A stretch of DNA of 64,000 nucleotides, from positions 1-64,000 of the forward strand of contig JAQSXR010000009.1 in assembly GCA_029256575.1 (NCBI GenBank). Reading direction: 5' to 3'. Below, in pieces: positions 25,786-35,066 of this stretch. Each line of letters starts with the position of its first letter. The first letter of the stretch is position 1. The notes under the pieces are model-generated. The model was not told the origin of the DNA and ran no database searches. It worked only from the letters and a program-made list of their open reading frames with translations. The translations under genes and the position numbers were made by a program. This DNA comes from Clostridiales bacterium. Lineage in GTDB: Bacteria; Bacillota; Clostridia; Lachnospirales; JAQSXR01.

Positions 25786-28700
25786 TTAAGTCAAAACACA
25801 ATCTTTCAAAACGTCTTTTGGCCGGATTGCTTACGATCGTGATGATAATTAGTCTTATGGTATTTAATCAACAAGATAAGGTATTAGCAGAGGAACCAGA
25901 AATTATTCCGAATAAAATTACTTTAACTGGTAAAGTGGTAGATAGTGATAATAATGGCGTTAGTGGTGTAATCGTAGAATTGATTGGATATGGAATTGAA
26001 CCATTAAATCCTATTACCAGTACACCAACGCAAACAACAGGAGAATTTGAATTTATTGTGTATGAAGGGCAATCTTACAGCCTTCATGTAACAGATAACA
26101 ATTACAAATCAATTACAGTTGCTGCTGATTTAGAAAATGAAAATGTAATAACAGTTGAGGTTAAAGATACACAGACATTATCTTTTTCTGAAAGCATTAT
26201 TAGTAAAAAGTATGGAGATGATAAGTTTACGAATACCATTGATGTATCTTGTGCAACTGGAACCGGAACGATTGCGTATACATGTTCGAATACTTCTGTG
26301 GCAACGGTAACTATGACAACTGGAGAAGTTACGATAATTGGTGTTGGAGAAGCGACCATCACAGCAACAAAAGAAATGGATGATAATACTTTTTCGACAA
26401 GCTCTTCATATGTTTTGAATGTAGCAAAAAAAAGTGAATCTATTAAATATTTAGTTACTAGTAAAGATATCATATATGAAAGAAACAAAAAAGTTATCAA
26501 TGAATTAGATAGACCAGCAAATATAGATGGCAACATAATATATACAAGTAGTAATACAGCAGTTGCTACAGTAAATACATTAACTGGAGAGGTAACAGTT
26601 AGAAGAGTTGGAACATCAATTATTACTGCAACATTAACAAATGATTCGCTCTATGAAGATACAGCTACTACATATAATTTGAGGGTTAAAAAGATAGCAG
26701 ATGCACTAAATTATGAAAATTCTGTAATAAACAAAACCTATGGTGATGCTAAATTTATTAATGAATCACTTAAACCAGAAGGTACGGACGGTGACATTTC
26801 ATATACAACTTCGAATTCAGGGGTTGCTACTATTGATCCTCATTCTGGAGAGGTAACAATAGTTGGAGCTGGAACTACAATAATAACAGCTATTCTCTCC
26901 AATGATAGTACCTATGAGGATGCACAGGCAACGTATACACTAAATGTAGCGAAAAAAGCAAATGCCCTCAACTATAGTACAATTACATTTGAAAAAACAT
27001 ATGGTGATAATACCTTCATCAATAATACCTTATCGAAATCTCCAAATAATATAATTGGTGAAATAACATACGTAAGTTCAGACAATACGGTAGCTACGGT
27101 TGATTCCGTAACAGGTCAAATAACCATTCTTAGTGCGGGAACAGCAACAATAACCGCAAGTATGTCTGAAGAAAGTAATTATGAAGAAGATGTAGCAATT
27201 TTTAATGTTAATGTTAGCAAAAAAGATATTAAGGTGAAGTTAAATGGATCAAAAGCTTATGGTCAAGAAAATCCTAACTTTAAATCTATCTTAAAGTCAC
27301 TAATTAAAGACCAATTAGTTAACAATGACGATATTGAAGAAATAGCTTCGCATATTCTTATAAGCTGTGATGCGTTAACCTATACCGAAAAAGAAACGAG
27401 CATTAACTTATCAAGTACTGTTCACCCAAATTACAATTTTGGATTAACAAACGGATCTTTGATCATAACGAGGGATTATAGTGCTACTGAAAATAAGGAG
27501 TACATTGTAACGGGAGTGAATAGTGATGGATGGGCAAAAGAAACTGTTACAATATCAATTTCCAACGATATAGCATACGATGGATATACAATCAGTAAAT
27601 TTAGTGATAGAGATTGGACGAATAGCATTACATATACTGAAAATGAAGCAAAAACTGTGCATTTATTTTACATTAGAAAAGCAGATGGGTCAGTTTCAAT
27701 CGCAGCATCAAAAGAATTTGGTATTGATTTAATTAATCCAGAAATAATTGGAATCACGTTTAAAGGAAAGACTTTGGGTGAATTAGAAAGTACATTGAAT
27801 TTTTTGTCTTTTGGTATATTTTTTAATGAAGAAGTGATCATGACAGTCAATGTAAGAGACGGGTCACCTAGCTCCGGATACCGAATAGCTACACTTTATG
27901 GGAATGGCGTGGAGATAGCAACTGCATCTATAGATGCTAGTAATCAAGCAGAATTTAATATCCCATCGATATTTATTGCGGATGATAATGGGGTTTCTTT
28001 CAATAAAGAATTATCTGTTATGGTAACAGATATAGCAGGTAATGAATCTGTGGTAACAAAACCAAGTGAAGTTAACAGTAATATCTATAATAATAATTTA
28101 GTTCTTGAAAATAAAGCAGCAGATATAACGAATACAAGAGAAATAGAAGTTCCAACTTATCAAGAAACAGGATCACTTACGAAAGATTGGTATGAAAAAG
28201 ATATTTCTTTTGATATATCAGTAAATGACTTAGGGTCTGGTATTAGAAGTGTAGAAATTAAAATAAATAATACGATACTAGTAAAAGATGATTTTAGAGC
28301 AAGTTTAATAGGAACGAAACAGTACACAGTAAATACTGCAAATGCAGAGGACTATGATGATGGTAGCTTTATAGTTTTGGTAACAGTAGTTGATAATGCC
28401 GGAAATAAATCTGAGAAAACAGATGTAATCTATGTAGACAGTATTTTACCAGAAGTAGTATCAGTAGAATTTACTGATACAAATAATAACAAACTCTCAG
28501 AGGTGCTTAATTTCCTAACATTAGGTATTTTCTTTAATGGAGAAACGAAGGTGTCGGTTACAGCAACTGATTTAGGGAAATCTGGGGTTTTTGCTATTAC
28601 TCTTAATAAAGGAACCGTTAGTGAAGTAAAGTACACAACGGATAACAAAGCAGTATTTAGTTTGCCGATAGGTTTTTCTGGTGAACTTTCAATAGGAGTT

Positions 28701-31529
28701 AAAGACAATGTAGGAAACATTATGAACAAGAAACCAAGTGAAGTTTCAAATAGCGGAATAAAAAATGATAAGTTAATACTAGAAAACATTGGGCCTTTAA
28801 TTAGGATTGATAGTAATAATGCAACTTATACCGATTCAAAAGGTAAGAAATGGAATGCAACGAATAATGATTTTATGGTTACGGTTGAAGATTATGATTC
28901 AGGACTTAGAAGCGCATCAGTAAGTATTAATGGAAATCAACTTGCAGGGAACTCTGAATATTATAAAGAAAATACCAAAGTTGTTAAGATGGTTTATTCA
29001 GTAAACACAAGCGGGTCAACTCGAAATAATGACGGTAGTTTTTTTATTAATGTAACTTCTGTTGATAATGCAGGTAATAGTTCTACGTCATCTGATGAAG
29101 TGTATAAAGATGATAACAAACCTACAATATCTTCAATAACCTTTGCTGATGCCAATGATAAACCACTGGCTAAGGTAATTAATTTCTTAACCTTTGGAGT
29201 TTTGTTCAATCAAGAAACTAGAGTAACGGTAGTAGCTGCTGATACGAGTCCTAGTTCAGGAATAAAGAACATAACTTTAATTAAGGGGAATAAGAGTGAA
29301 CAGCTTCCAGTTAGTAATGATAGAGCTGTATTTACAATAGCAAAGGGAGAGAAAGGTTTTAATGAAGAGTTGTCAGCATATGCAACGGATAATGTTGGTA
29401 ACAGTAATCAAGATAGCCCAACGAAACCGAGCCAAGTAAATAAAGAAATTACTAATAATAATTTAATGATTGAAAATATCGAATCCACGATCACAATTAC
29501 TCCAGATAGAGTACCTGATGCAAATGAAAAATGGTACAGATCTAACGTAACTCTTACAGTAAAAGTTAGTGATGTAGGGGAACTCATTTCTGGACTAAGA
29601 AGTGTAAAGATTTATGTGAATGGTAAGCAATATGGAGATACCCATGAATATAACACCTCTGCAACAAAAACAGAAGAAGCAACCTATACGGTAGTTCTCG
29701 ATGACAAATGGATAAATGATTTGATTAATGAGGATGGAGCCTATGCAATAACAGTAGAAACCGTAGATAATGCGGGTAATGAGACATCAAACAAGGAAAA
29801 CCCTACTACGGTATACATTGATTTAGTTGCACCTTTATTAGAAGATTTAGTAGGGGCTGAAGAAGGGTCTTTCAATACTGGTAATAAAATTATAACTGTA
29901 AAATCTCATGAAAAGCATTTTGACCAAGAAGGAAATAAGGTTACATTTGAAGCAACTAGGACTTTAGATGGTAAGACAGAAAGCTATAACATGGGGGATT
30001 TTATAAGTGATAAGGTAGATTCTAGCTATACACATAATTTTAAACAAGAAGGCACATACAAAATTATTGTAAAAGCAGTGGATGCTGCGGGGAATGAAGC
30101 AGAACAAAAAACAATGAATTTTACTATTGATAATATTAAACCAATTATATTGATATCTGGAGCAGAACAAAATGTTTATAGTGATTCAGACATAAATATT
30201 TTGGTTAGTGTTACAGAATCCAATTTCTCTAATAACAAAGTGACGATTGATGTGAAAAAGAATTTAGATGGTATTACATCCGACTATAATTTTGGATTAT
30301 TAAAAAATAATGCAAAACTATCTCAATTAGGTAATACATTTAATCAAGATGGAACTTATACAATTACTGTAAACGCTTTAGATGCTTCGGGAAATAAAGC
30401 GGATACAAAGACATTAATATTTACAGTTGATAAAACCAATCCAACAATTTTGATTAAGGGTATTCCAAGCAAAATAAATGGAGAGGGAACGATAGTTGCC
30501 CCAGAAATAATATATGATGATATTTATTTTGAAAGTATGGTTACAACACTTACAAGAGCAAATAAAGGAAGCACTGAAAAGTTGATATATACTGACAAAA
30601 CAAACGCAAAGGGTGGTATTCGTGCTTATGATAATTTCCCAGATGGAACAAGAACGAACAACAATGATGATATATATACACTCTATGTAAAGGTAGTTGA
30701 TAAAGCTGGTAGATCTACAGAACAAATTGAAACGTTTTCCGTTAATCGATTCGGATCTGTATATAGTTTTAGTAGTGGATTAAGTAATTTAATTGGAAAT
30801 GCATATGTGAAAGAAGTTAGCGAAGATATCATTATTTCAGAAACAAATGCTAATTTGCTTGTTGATTCCAAAATAGTAGTAACGAAAGATGGAACTATTC
30901 TTGAATCTGTTACCTATTCTACAGAAAAATCAGGTGGTGTTGATAAATGGTATAACTACAAATATAATATTTCAAAATCCAATTTCGAAGAGGATGGAGT
31001 ATATCAAATATTTGTATCATCAAAAGATGATGCAGGAAATAACCCTGAAAACATTAATTTTGAGGATAAGGCCATTTTATTTAGAGTCGATTCAACAACT
31101 CCTGAAATAACAAATATAACTGATTTAGAGAAGAAAAGTTACAATGCAAATAGTATCACTGTAAACTTTACTGTATTCGACAGAATTGGTCTTGCCAAAG
31201 TGACTGCATATGTAAATAATAAATCAGCAGCAGAATTCGCTACGTTTGAGGATAAAAATGAATTTTCAGGTAGTTTTGAAATCACGGAAGGAGCAAACCA
31301 GTCTATAAGGATTGTAGTTGAGGATTTAACTGGTAATATTACGGATTCGAATGCAGAAAATTTTGATTCAGCTTTTGTGTTCAATAAAAATATTACAGTA
31401 TCGACAAGTTTCTGGGTTCGTTTCCGCGCAAATGATACGATGTTTTTCTATTCAATTATAGGAATAAGTATACTAGCGATTGGATTATTAACTTTTATTT
31501 TTATTAAGAAAAGACATAAGGTGAAATAA
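25782..31529 (+). CDS. Giant Ig-repeat surface protein with C-terminal membrane anchor
   Basis: A 1915-residue secreted protein with a signal peptide (about 1-36, RLLAGLLTIVMIISLMVF), a CarboxypepD-reg-like domain (about 45-130), four Big-like Ig repeats of about 85 residues each (about 130-480, with YGD..F and SNTSVATV-type lines), and an MBG-like segment. Three composite repeats of about 230 residues follow (starting near 656, 894 and 1118), then further Ig-like modules with DxAGN turns. A single membrane helix near 1883-1905 and the tail KKRHKVK anchor it; there is no LPXTG. It overlaps the previous gene by four bases. It could span the cell wall as part of the T7SS or act as an adhesin. 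Confidence 0.85.
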   Translation: MIKSKHNLSKRLLAGLLTIVMIISLMVFNQQDKVLAEEPEIIPNKITLTGKVVDSDNNGVSGVIVELIGYGIEPLNPITSTPTQTTGEFEFIVYEGQSYSLHVTDNNYKSITVAADLENENVITVEVKDTQTLSFSESIISKKYGDDKFTNTIDVSCATGTGTIAYTCSNTSVATVTMTTGEVTIIGVGEATITATKEMDDNTFSTSSSYVLNVAKKSESIKYLVTSKDIIYERNKKVINELDRPANIDGNIIYTSSNTAVATVNTLTGEVTVRRVGTSIITATLTNDSLYEDTATTYNLRVKKIADALNYENSVINKTYGDAKFINESLKPEGTDGDISYTTSNSGVATIDPHSGEVTIVGAGTTIITAILSNDSTYEDAQATYTLNVAKKANALNYSTITFEKTYGDNTFINNTLSKSPNNIIGEITYVSSDNTVATVDSVTGQITILSAGTATITASMSEESNYEEDVAIFNVNVSKKDIKVKLNGSKAYGQENPNFKSILKSLIKDQLVNNDDIEEIASHILISCDALTYTEKETSINLSSTVHPNYNFGLTNGSLIITRDYSATENKEYIVTGVNSDGWAKETVTISISNDIAYDGYTISKFSDRDWTNSITYTENEAKTVHLFYIRKADGSVSIAASKEFGIDLINPEIIGITFKGKTLGELESTLNFLSFGIFFNEEVIMTVNVRDGSPSSGYRIATLYGNGVEIATASIDASNQAEFNIPSIFIADDNGVSFNKELSVMVTDIAGNESVVTKPSEVNSNIYNNNLVLENKAADITNTREIEVPTYQETGSLTKDWYEKDISFDISVNDLGSGIRSVEIKINNTILVKDDFRASLIGTKQYTVNTANAEDYDDGSFIVLVTVVDNAGNKSEKTDVIYVDSILPEVVSVEFTDTNNNKLSEVLNFLTLGIFFNGETKVSVTATDLGKSGVFAITLNKGTVSEVKYTTDNKAVFSLPIGFSGELSIGVKDNVGNIMNKKPSEVSNSGIKNDKLILENIGPLIRIDSNNATYTDSKGKKWNATNNDFMVTVEDYDSGLRSASVSINGNQLAGNSEYYKENTKVVKMVYSVNTSGSTRNNDGSFFINVTSVDNAGNSSTSSDEVYKDDNKPTISSITFADANDKPLAKVINFLTFGVLFNQETRVTVVAADTSPSSGIKNITLIKGNKSEQLPVSNDRAVFTIAKGEKGFNEELSAYATDNVGNSNQDSPTKPSQVNKEITNNNLMIENIESTITITPDRVPDANEKWYRSNVTLTVKVSDVGELISGLRSVKIYVNGKQYGDTHEYNTSATKTEEATYTVVLDDKWINDLINEDGAYAITVETVDNAGNETSNKENPTTVYIDLVAPLLEDLVGAEEGSFNTGNKIITVKSHEKHFDQEGNKVTFEATRTLDGKTESYNMGDFISDKVDSSYTHNFKQEGTYKIIVKAVDAAGNEAEQKTMNFTIDNIKPIILISGAEQNVYSDSDINILVSVTESNFSNNKVTIDVKKNLDGITSDYNFGLLKNNAKLSQLGNTFNQDGTYTITVNALDASGNKADTKTLIFTVDKTNPTILIKGIPSKINGEGTIVAPEIIYDDIYFESMVTTLTRANKGSTEKLIYTDKTNAKGGIRAYDNFPDGTRTNNNDDIYTLYVKVVDKAGRSTEQIETFSVNRFGSVYSFSSGLSNLIGNAYVKEVSEDIIISETNANLLVDSKIVVTKDGTILESVTYSTEKSGGVDKWYNYKYNISKSNFEEDGVYQIFVSSKDDAGNNPENINFEDKAILFRVDSTTPEITNITDLEKKSYNANSITVNFTVFDRIGLAKVTAYVNNKSAAEFATFEDKNEFSGSFEITEGANQSIRIVVEDLTGNITDSNAENFDSAFVFNKNITVSTSFWVRFRANDTMFFYSIIGISILAIGLLTFIFIKKRHKVK

Positions 31530-31548
31530 CAAAGGAGGAAAATATACA

Positions 31549-32169
31549 GTGTCATTCAATGAAATTAAAATAAAAATATCATTAAATAAAATTTTTCCTG
31601 ACAATTTATTAGATTCAACAGTTGCATGGATTTGCTTTATTATCGCAGTTCTAGGTGGAATAATGCTAAGTATCATATTCTTACCTAAGAAAAATGAAAG
31701 AAGTGCTTCTAGATTTTATACCGCATTATATAACTTTTTTAATTTTAAGAAAATGCTTGCAGAAACACTTTTCAAAATCTTGTATATGATTACGAGTTGC
31801 TGGATAACTCTATTCGCGTTATTGTTACTAATCTTTGGAGAAGGAGTTAACTTAAGATATCGCTTTATTTCATTTATGTTAATATTTATTGTTGGGAATA
31901 TACTACTTCGCTTAGTTTATGAATTTCTTCTGGTTATTTTAGTTATTTGTAGAAACATAGTAGAAATCAACAAAAAGATGAGTAATTTACAAATGAATGA
32001 TTCAAGTAGCTCTGGTGGAGTTTTGCTAGAAAATGAGCAACCTAGCAATCTAAAACAGGAAATAAATGCGGACTCTGGGATACAAGTAGGGGTAGTTTTT
32101 TGTAGAAATTGTGGAAATCAATTTAATTCAACAACTTCTAAATGTCCACATTGTGGAGCTCAAAGATAA
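31549..32169 (+). CDS. Membrane protein with C-terminal zinc ribbon
   Basis: A 206-residue protein starting at GTG after AAAGGAGG. Two to three hydrophobic helices are visible: about 24-46 (VAWICFIIAVLGGIMLSIIF), about 78-100 and about 104-130. The C-terminus is a cytoplasmic zinc ribbon, CRNCGNQ...CPHCGAQR. It resembles the zinc-ribbon end of the FHA protein upstream, suggesting a common interaction role. Function unknown. It lies between the giant surface protein and the candidate effector. Confidence 0.75.
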   Translation: MSFNEIKIKISLNKIFPDNLLDSTVAWICFIIAVLGGIMLSIIFLPKKNERSASRFYTALYNFFNFKKMLAETLFKILYMITSCWITLFALLLLIFGEGVNLRYRFISFMLIFIVGNILLRLVYEFLLVILVICRNIVEINKKMSNLQMNDSSSSGGVLLENEQPSNLKQEINADSGIQVGVVFCRNCGNQFNSTTSKCPHCGAQR

Positions 32170-32313
32170 ACTCCAAAGATAAACTTCAATGGCCTAATCC
32201 TTGGAATAATTCAAAGGAATAATCCACCCACGGTAATAATACGAAAGGGAAATAGAGTTTATATTGATACTGCAGTATGCATTAAATAATAAATTATAAA
32301 GGGGTGAAAAAGT

Positions 32314-33825
32314 ATGGCAACAATTAAGATTAACTTAGATGGAGTGCTAAGTGCAAATATGCAAATTCCATCCATGCAAATGAAGATAACAAACGCGAAA
32401 TTAGGAACTTCGAGTTTAAGTTATCAAATAGACAGTCAAATATTAAGTAGAAGAAGTATATCTAGCCGAATTAGATCAGCGACGAATTTACTTGCTAAAA
32501 TTGAGACTGACATTTCACAACTTCTTAGGGTAACAAATTCAGCGGTGACAGAATATCGAAATACAGACGATATATTAGCTGGACGTAGACTGAATTCTAA
32601 TGTAATAAATAATATTATTAACGGTATTAATGATTCGTTTTGGAAGAACAATCCATTTGAAAGAGTACAATCCGGTATCAATGCAGTCGTTGGTGCTGCA
32701 AAAGGAGCTTTTAGTTGGTTGGATTATGCTTTCAATTCTGAAAATGGCAAAGATTCTGTATCAGCTTCGTTACTTAAGTACACCAATGATGATGATTTTA
32801 TGAGTTTATTTAATGGTTCTGCATCCTATGAGAAGGGAAAATTGGGAGCTGCTGCATCTCTATTTATGCTAGGCGATGAATATTCTACTTGGAACTTTCT
32901 TGGAGGAGAATTTGAAAGTGAAAAGCGTAAAACATCACTTACTTGGTATGGAGCAATGTATGAAAATGAAGATGATACAAAAGCTTATATATTAAAAAAT
33001 GAACTTGCATTTAAAGATGAGTTAAGTGCTGGATTTGATATCAAGAAAGTAACGGATAATGCCGATGACTTTTTAAAGAAAAATGGTTATCAATTAGAGT
33101 CAGATAAAATCTATGGTAGCTATAATCCAACTACAGGTCTTTGGGAAAAATCAGATAAAGGGCTTACAAATGCAAAAGAAAAAGCAACTTTATTTGAAAA
33201 AACAGTTGGTGTTACAGCATCGGCAAGCCTGCTAGAAGGATCTATTTCAGGTGATGCTGGATGGGCAAATGGTTCTGTGACCGCGAAAGTAGGAAACGCA
33301 GAAGCGAGTGCAAGTGCGAGCGCAGGATTCTATGCAGTGGATAAGGATGGGAAAACATTGTTTAGTCCAGGGGTTAATGCAAAAGTAGGAGCGAGTGTAT
33401 CAGCTTTTGAAGTTGAAGCTAAGGGTCAAATTGGCAGTGATATGATTGGTATTTATGGTAAAGGAGAAGTATCTGCACTAACAGCTGAAGCGAAAGCTGA
33501 GGCCAGTCTCGGTATGGTGAATGGAGAATTTGAAGCTAAAGTAACCGCTGGAGCGGAAGCAATACTAGCAGAAGCCAAAGGAGATGTTGGACTTAATGTT
33601 CTTGGCGGAGAAGTTGGTGTGAGTGGTGGCGTTAATTTCGGTGTTGGGGCAAAGGCAGATGTTGGATATGCAGATGGAAAACTCAAGTGTGATTTTGGTG
33701 TTTCCTTGGGTGTAGGAGTAAGTTTAGGAGTAGAAATTGATGTAGGTGGTATGGTGGACACCGTGTCAGGTGCAGCGGAAGCTGTATGGGATGGAGCAAA
33801 ATCTCTTTGGGATTCGATTTTTTAG
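32314..33825 (+). CDS. Candidate T7SS effector: helical leader plus Gly/Ala beta-repeat domain
   Basis: A 503-residue protein with no Sec signal, preceded by AAAGGGG. Residues 1-115 are helical and polar like the N-terminal targeting parts of LXG/WXG-type substrates, with NSFWKNNPF-like Trp near 108-115. Residues 115-300 are mixed. Residues 300-490 form about ten short, alternating Gly/Ala/Ser/Val repeats (for example VTASASLLEGSISGDAG and VGVSGGVNFGVGAKADVG), a pattern that suggests stacked beta strands or a membrane-inserting structure. The end WDGAKSLWDSIF is amphipathic. Family not recognised. Location after EssC and WXG100 genes and before small DUF partners supports a secreted-effector role. 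Confidence 0.7.
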   Translation: MATIKINLDGVLSANMQIPSMQMKITNAKLGTSSLSYQIDSQILSRRSISSRIRSATNLLAKIETDISQLLRVTNSAVTEYRNTDDILAGRRLNSNVINNIINGINDSFWKNNPFERVQSGINAVVGAAKGAFSWLDYAFNSENGKDSVSASLLKYTNDDDFMSLFNGSASYEKGKLGAAASLFMLGDEYSTWNFLGGEFESEKRKTSLTWYGAMYENEDDTKAYILKNELAFKDELSAGFDIKKVTDNADDFLKKNGYQLESDKIYGSYNPTTGLWEKSDKGLTNAKEKATLFEKTVGVTASASLLEGSISGDAGWANGSVTAKVGNAEASASASAGFYAVDKDGKTLFSPGVNAKVGASVSAFEVEAKGQIGSDMIGIYGKGEVSALTAEAKAEASLGMVNGEFEAKVTAGAEAILAEAKGDVGLNVLGGEVGVSGGVNFGVGAKADVGYADGKLKCDFGVSLGVGVSLGVEIDVGGMVDTVSGAAEAVWDGAKSLWDSIF

Positions 33826-33840
33826 GTAGGAGTGATAAAA

Positions 33841-34287
33841 ATGAGTGAAGTAATTGTTGGATGTGTTTTTAGTCTATTTGCTCTGATATGCTGGTTTGTA
33901 TGGAGTGGAGCTAAAATTCGCGATAAAAAGAATAAATCTGAAAAAGTTAATTACACAGAAGCTACCATAATAGGATATAGAGATCAATCAACAAAATATG
34001 CTTCTCCAATAGTTCGATTTTATGTGAATAATGTAGAAAGAAGAAGTCAAGCTTCAACCGTGGATAGAAGAAATTATCCAGAAGGGACAGTTGTCCCAAT
34101 ATCATATGTTGAACGTCAATTATTGGGGCAAACATCCGTATATGCAAATATAGAAGATCCTAAAATTAAGGAAAGACAGGAAAAAGGTTGGAAAACATTT
34201 AAAGTTGTATTTTTGGCACTAGCATCTATTTTTACAGTTGTGTCACTTGTACTTATTTTCACAGGGATATATAATATAATTAATTAA
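33841..34287 (+). CDS. DUF3592-like membrane protein
   Basis: I start at ATG 33841 (TAGGAGTG upstream) rather than GTG 33832. The 148-residue product has membrane helices at each end (about 4-24 and about 122-145) around a beta-rich domain containing TEATIIGY, SPIVRFYVNN, YPEGTVVPISY, the layout of DUF3592 proteins. Fifteen bases behind the candidate effector, it might be an immunity or export partner; that is inference from position. Confidence 0.75.
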   Translation: MSEVIVGCVFSLFALICWFVWSGAKIRDKKNKSEKVNYTEATIIGYRDQSTKYASPIVRFYVNNVERRSQASTVDRRNYPEGTVVPISYVERQLLGQTSVYANIEDPKIKERQEKGWKTFKVVFLALASIFTVVSLVLIFTGIYNIIN

Positions 34288-34305
34288 ACTTAGGGGGTTT
34301 TTATT

Positions 34306-34596
34306 ATGGAAGGATTATTACCAGTAGGTTCCGTTGTTTTATTGAAAGATAGTACTAAAAAAGTTGTTATTATCGGTTTTTGTCAAAGAGAAATTGGTGA
34401 TGGCGGGAAGATATGGGATTACTCAGGCTGCCTATACCCAGAAGGATATTTTGGAGCAGATAAGTGTTTTTTATTTAATGCCGATCAAATTGATAAATTG
34501 TATTTTATCGGTTTTCAAGATGAAGAACAACTTAAATTTAAAGTTCGTGCAGAGCAATTATTAGCGGATAAACGTGCAGAAGAAAATCAAATGTAG
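34306..34596 (+). CDS. DUF4176-like small T7SS-associated protein
   Basis: A 96-residue cytosolic protein after TTAGGGGG. The lines LLPVGSVVLLKDSTKKVVIIG and DYSGCLYPEGYFGAD match the DUF4176 family, which is commonly encoded beside LXG toxins in Firmicute T7SS loci and has been linked to their export (family knowledge). It is the last gene of the locus, directly before the ilvB promoter, and helps identify the 503-residue neighbour as a T7SS substrate. Confidence 0.82.
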   Translation: MEGLLPVGSVVLLKDSTKKVVIIGFCQREIGDGGKIWDYSGCLYPEGYFGADKCFLFNADQIDKLYFIGFQDEEQLKFKVRAEQLLADKRAEENQM

Positions 34597-34606
34597 AAAA
34601 ATTTGC

Positions 34607-34635
34607 TTGACAACGATATAATATTAGTGTACTAT
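34607..34635 (+). promoter_or_regulatory. Sigma-A promoter of the ilvB T-box leader
   Basis: TTGACA (34607-34612), a 17-base spacer and TACTAT (34630-34635). The T-box leader begins just after it. Confidence 0.75.
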
Positions 34636-34641
34636 CATCTT

Positions 34642-34945
34642 TAATTAAATGTATGAAAAGCGTTGACAAGGAGGAGTACATACTCACCGAAAGCAAAGAG
34701 AGAAGATGATTGGTGCGAATCTTCGAGTAGGTAGTATAGAAGTAGCCTTTGAGCTTTGAACCGAACGAAGATTTTTAGAATCTTTTATTAGGATTCAACG
34801 GATTTCCACCGTTATTAGGAAGTAGTATCGGATCAATAATCCCGTACTTGATGAGTGCAGAAGAATCTTCTGAATTTAGGTGGTAACACGGACGTAATGT
34901 TCGCCCTAAGTAAACTATAAAGTTTATTTAGAGCGAACTTTTTTG
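34642..34945 (+). promoter_or_regulatory. T-box leader controlling ilvB-ilvN, specifier probably GTA (Val)
   Basis: The leader has the full T-box plan. Stem I base pairs AAGC/AAGG with CCTTTGAGCTT, with AGTA on the 5' side of the specifier loop (34672-34675). On its 3' side GAAGTAG places GTA as the specifier codon, so uncharged valine tRNA would be the ligand. The conserved T-box AGGTGGTAACACGG is at 34879-34892, and the terminator GTTCGCCCTAAGTAAACT pairs with AGTTTATTTAGAGCGAAC before TTTTTT (34900-34945). Uncharged tRNA favours the antiterminator and expression of branched-chain amino acid synthesis. The codon assignment is from alignment by eye. Confidence 0.92.
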
Positions 34946-35066
34946 TTATATGCATTTAATATTTAATGTGATCACTCGTATAGCTATTAAGAAATATGAG
35001 TTGCAACTTATGAATATGTAATCAGATTTATATCACACTAACAATTATATTTAGGAGGTAAAGCTT

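Noticed and set aside
30889-31110. Small + strand ORF inside the giant surface protein gene
   Set aside because: It is an out-of-frame shadow of the long reading frame without a ribosome site.
25782-31529. LPXTG sortase-anchored adhesin
   Set aside because: No LPXTG-like motif precedes the C-terminal membrane helix.
33453-33761. Antisense Pro/Thr/Ser-rich frame in the candidate effector gene
   Set aside because: It is produced by the Gly/Ala/Val repeats of the sense gene and has no start signals.
34672-34760. tRNA gene in the ilvB leader
   Set aside because: The stems and the AGGTGGTAACACGG box identify a T-box that binds tRNA rather than a tRNA itself.
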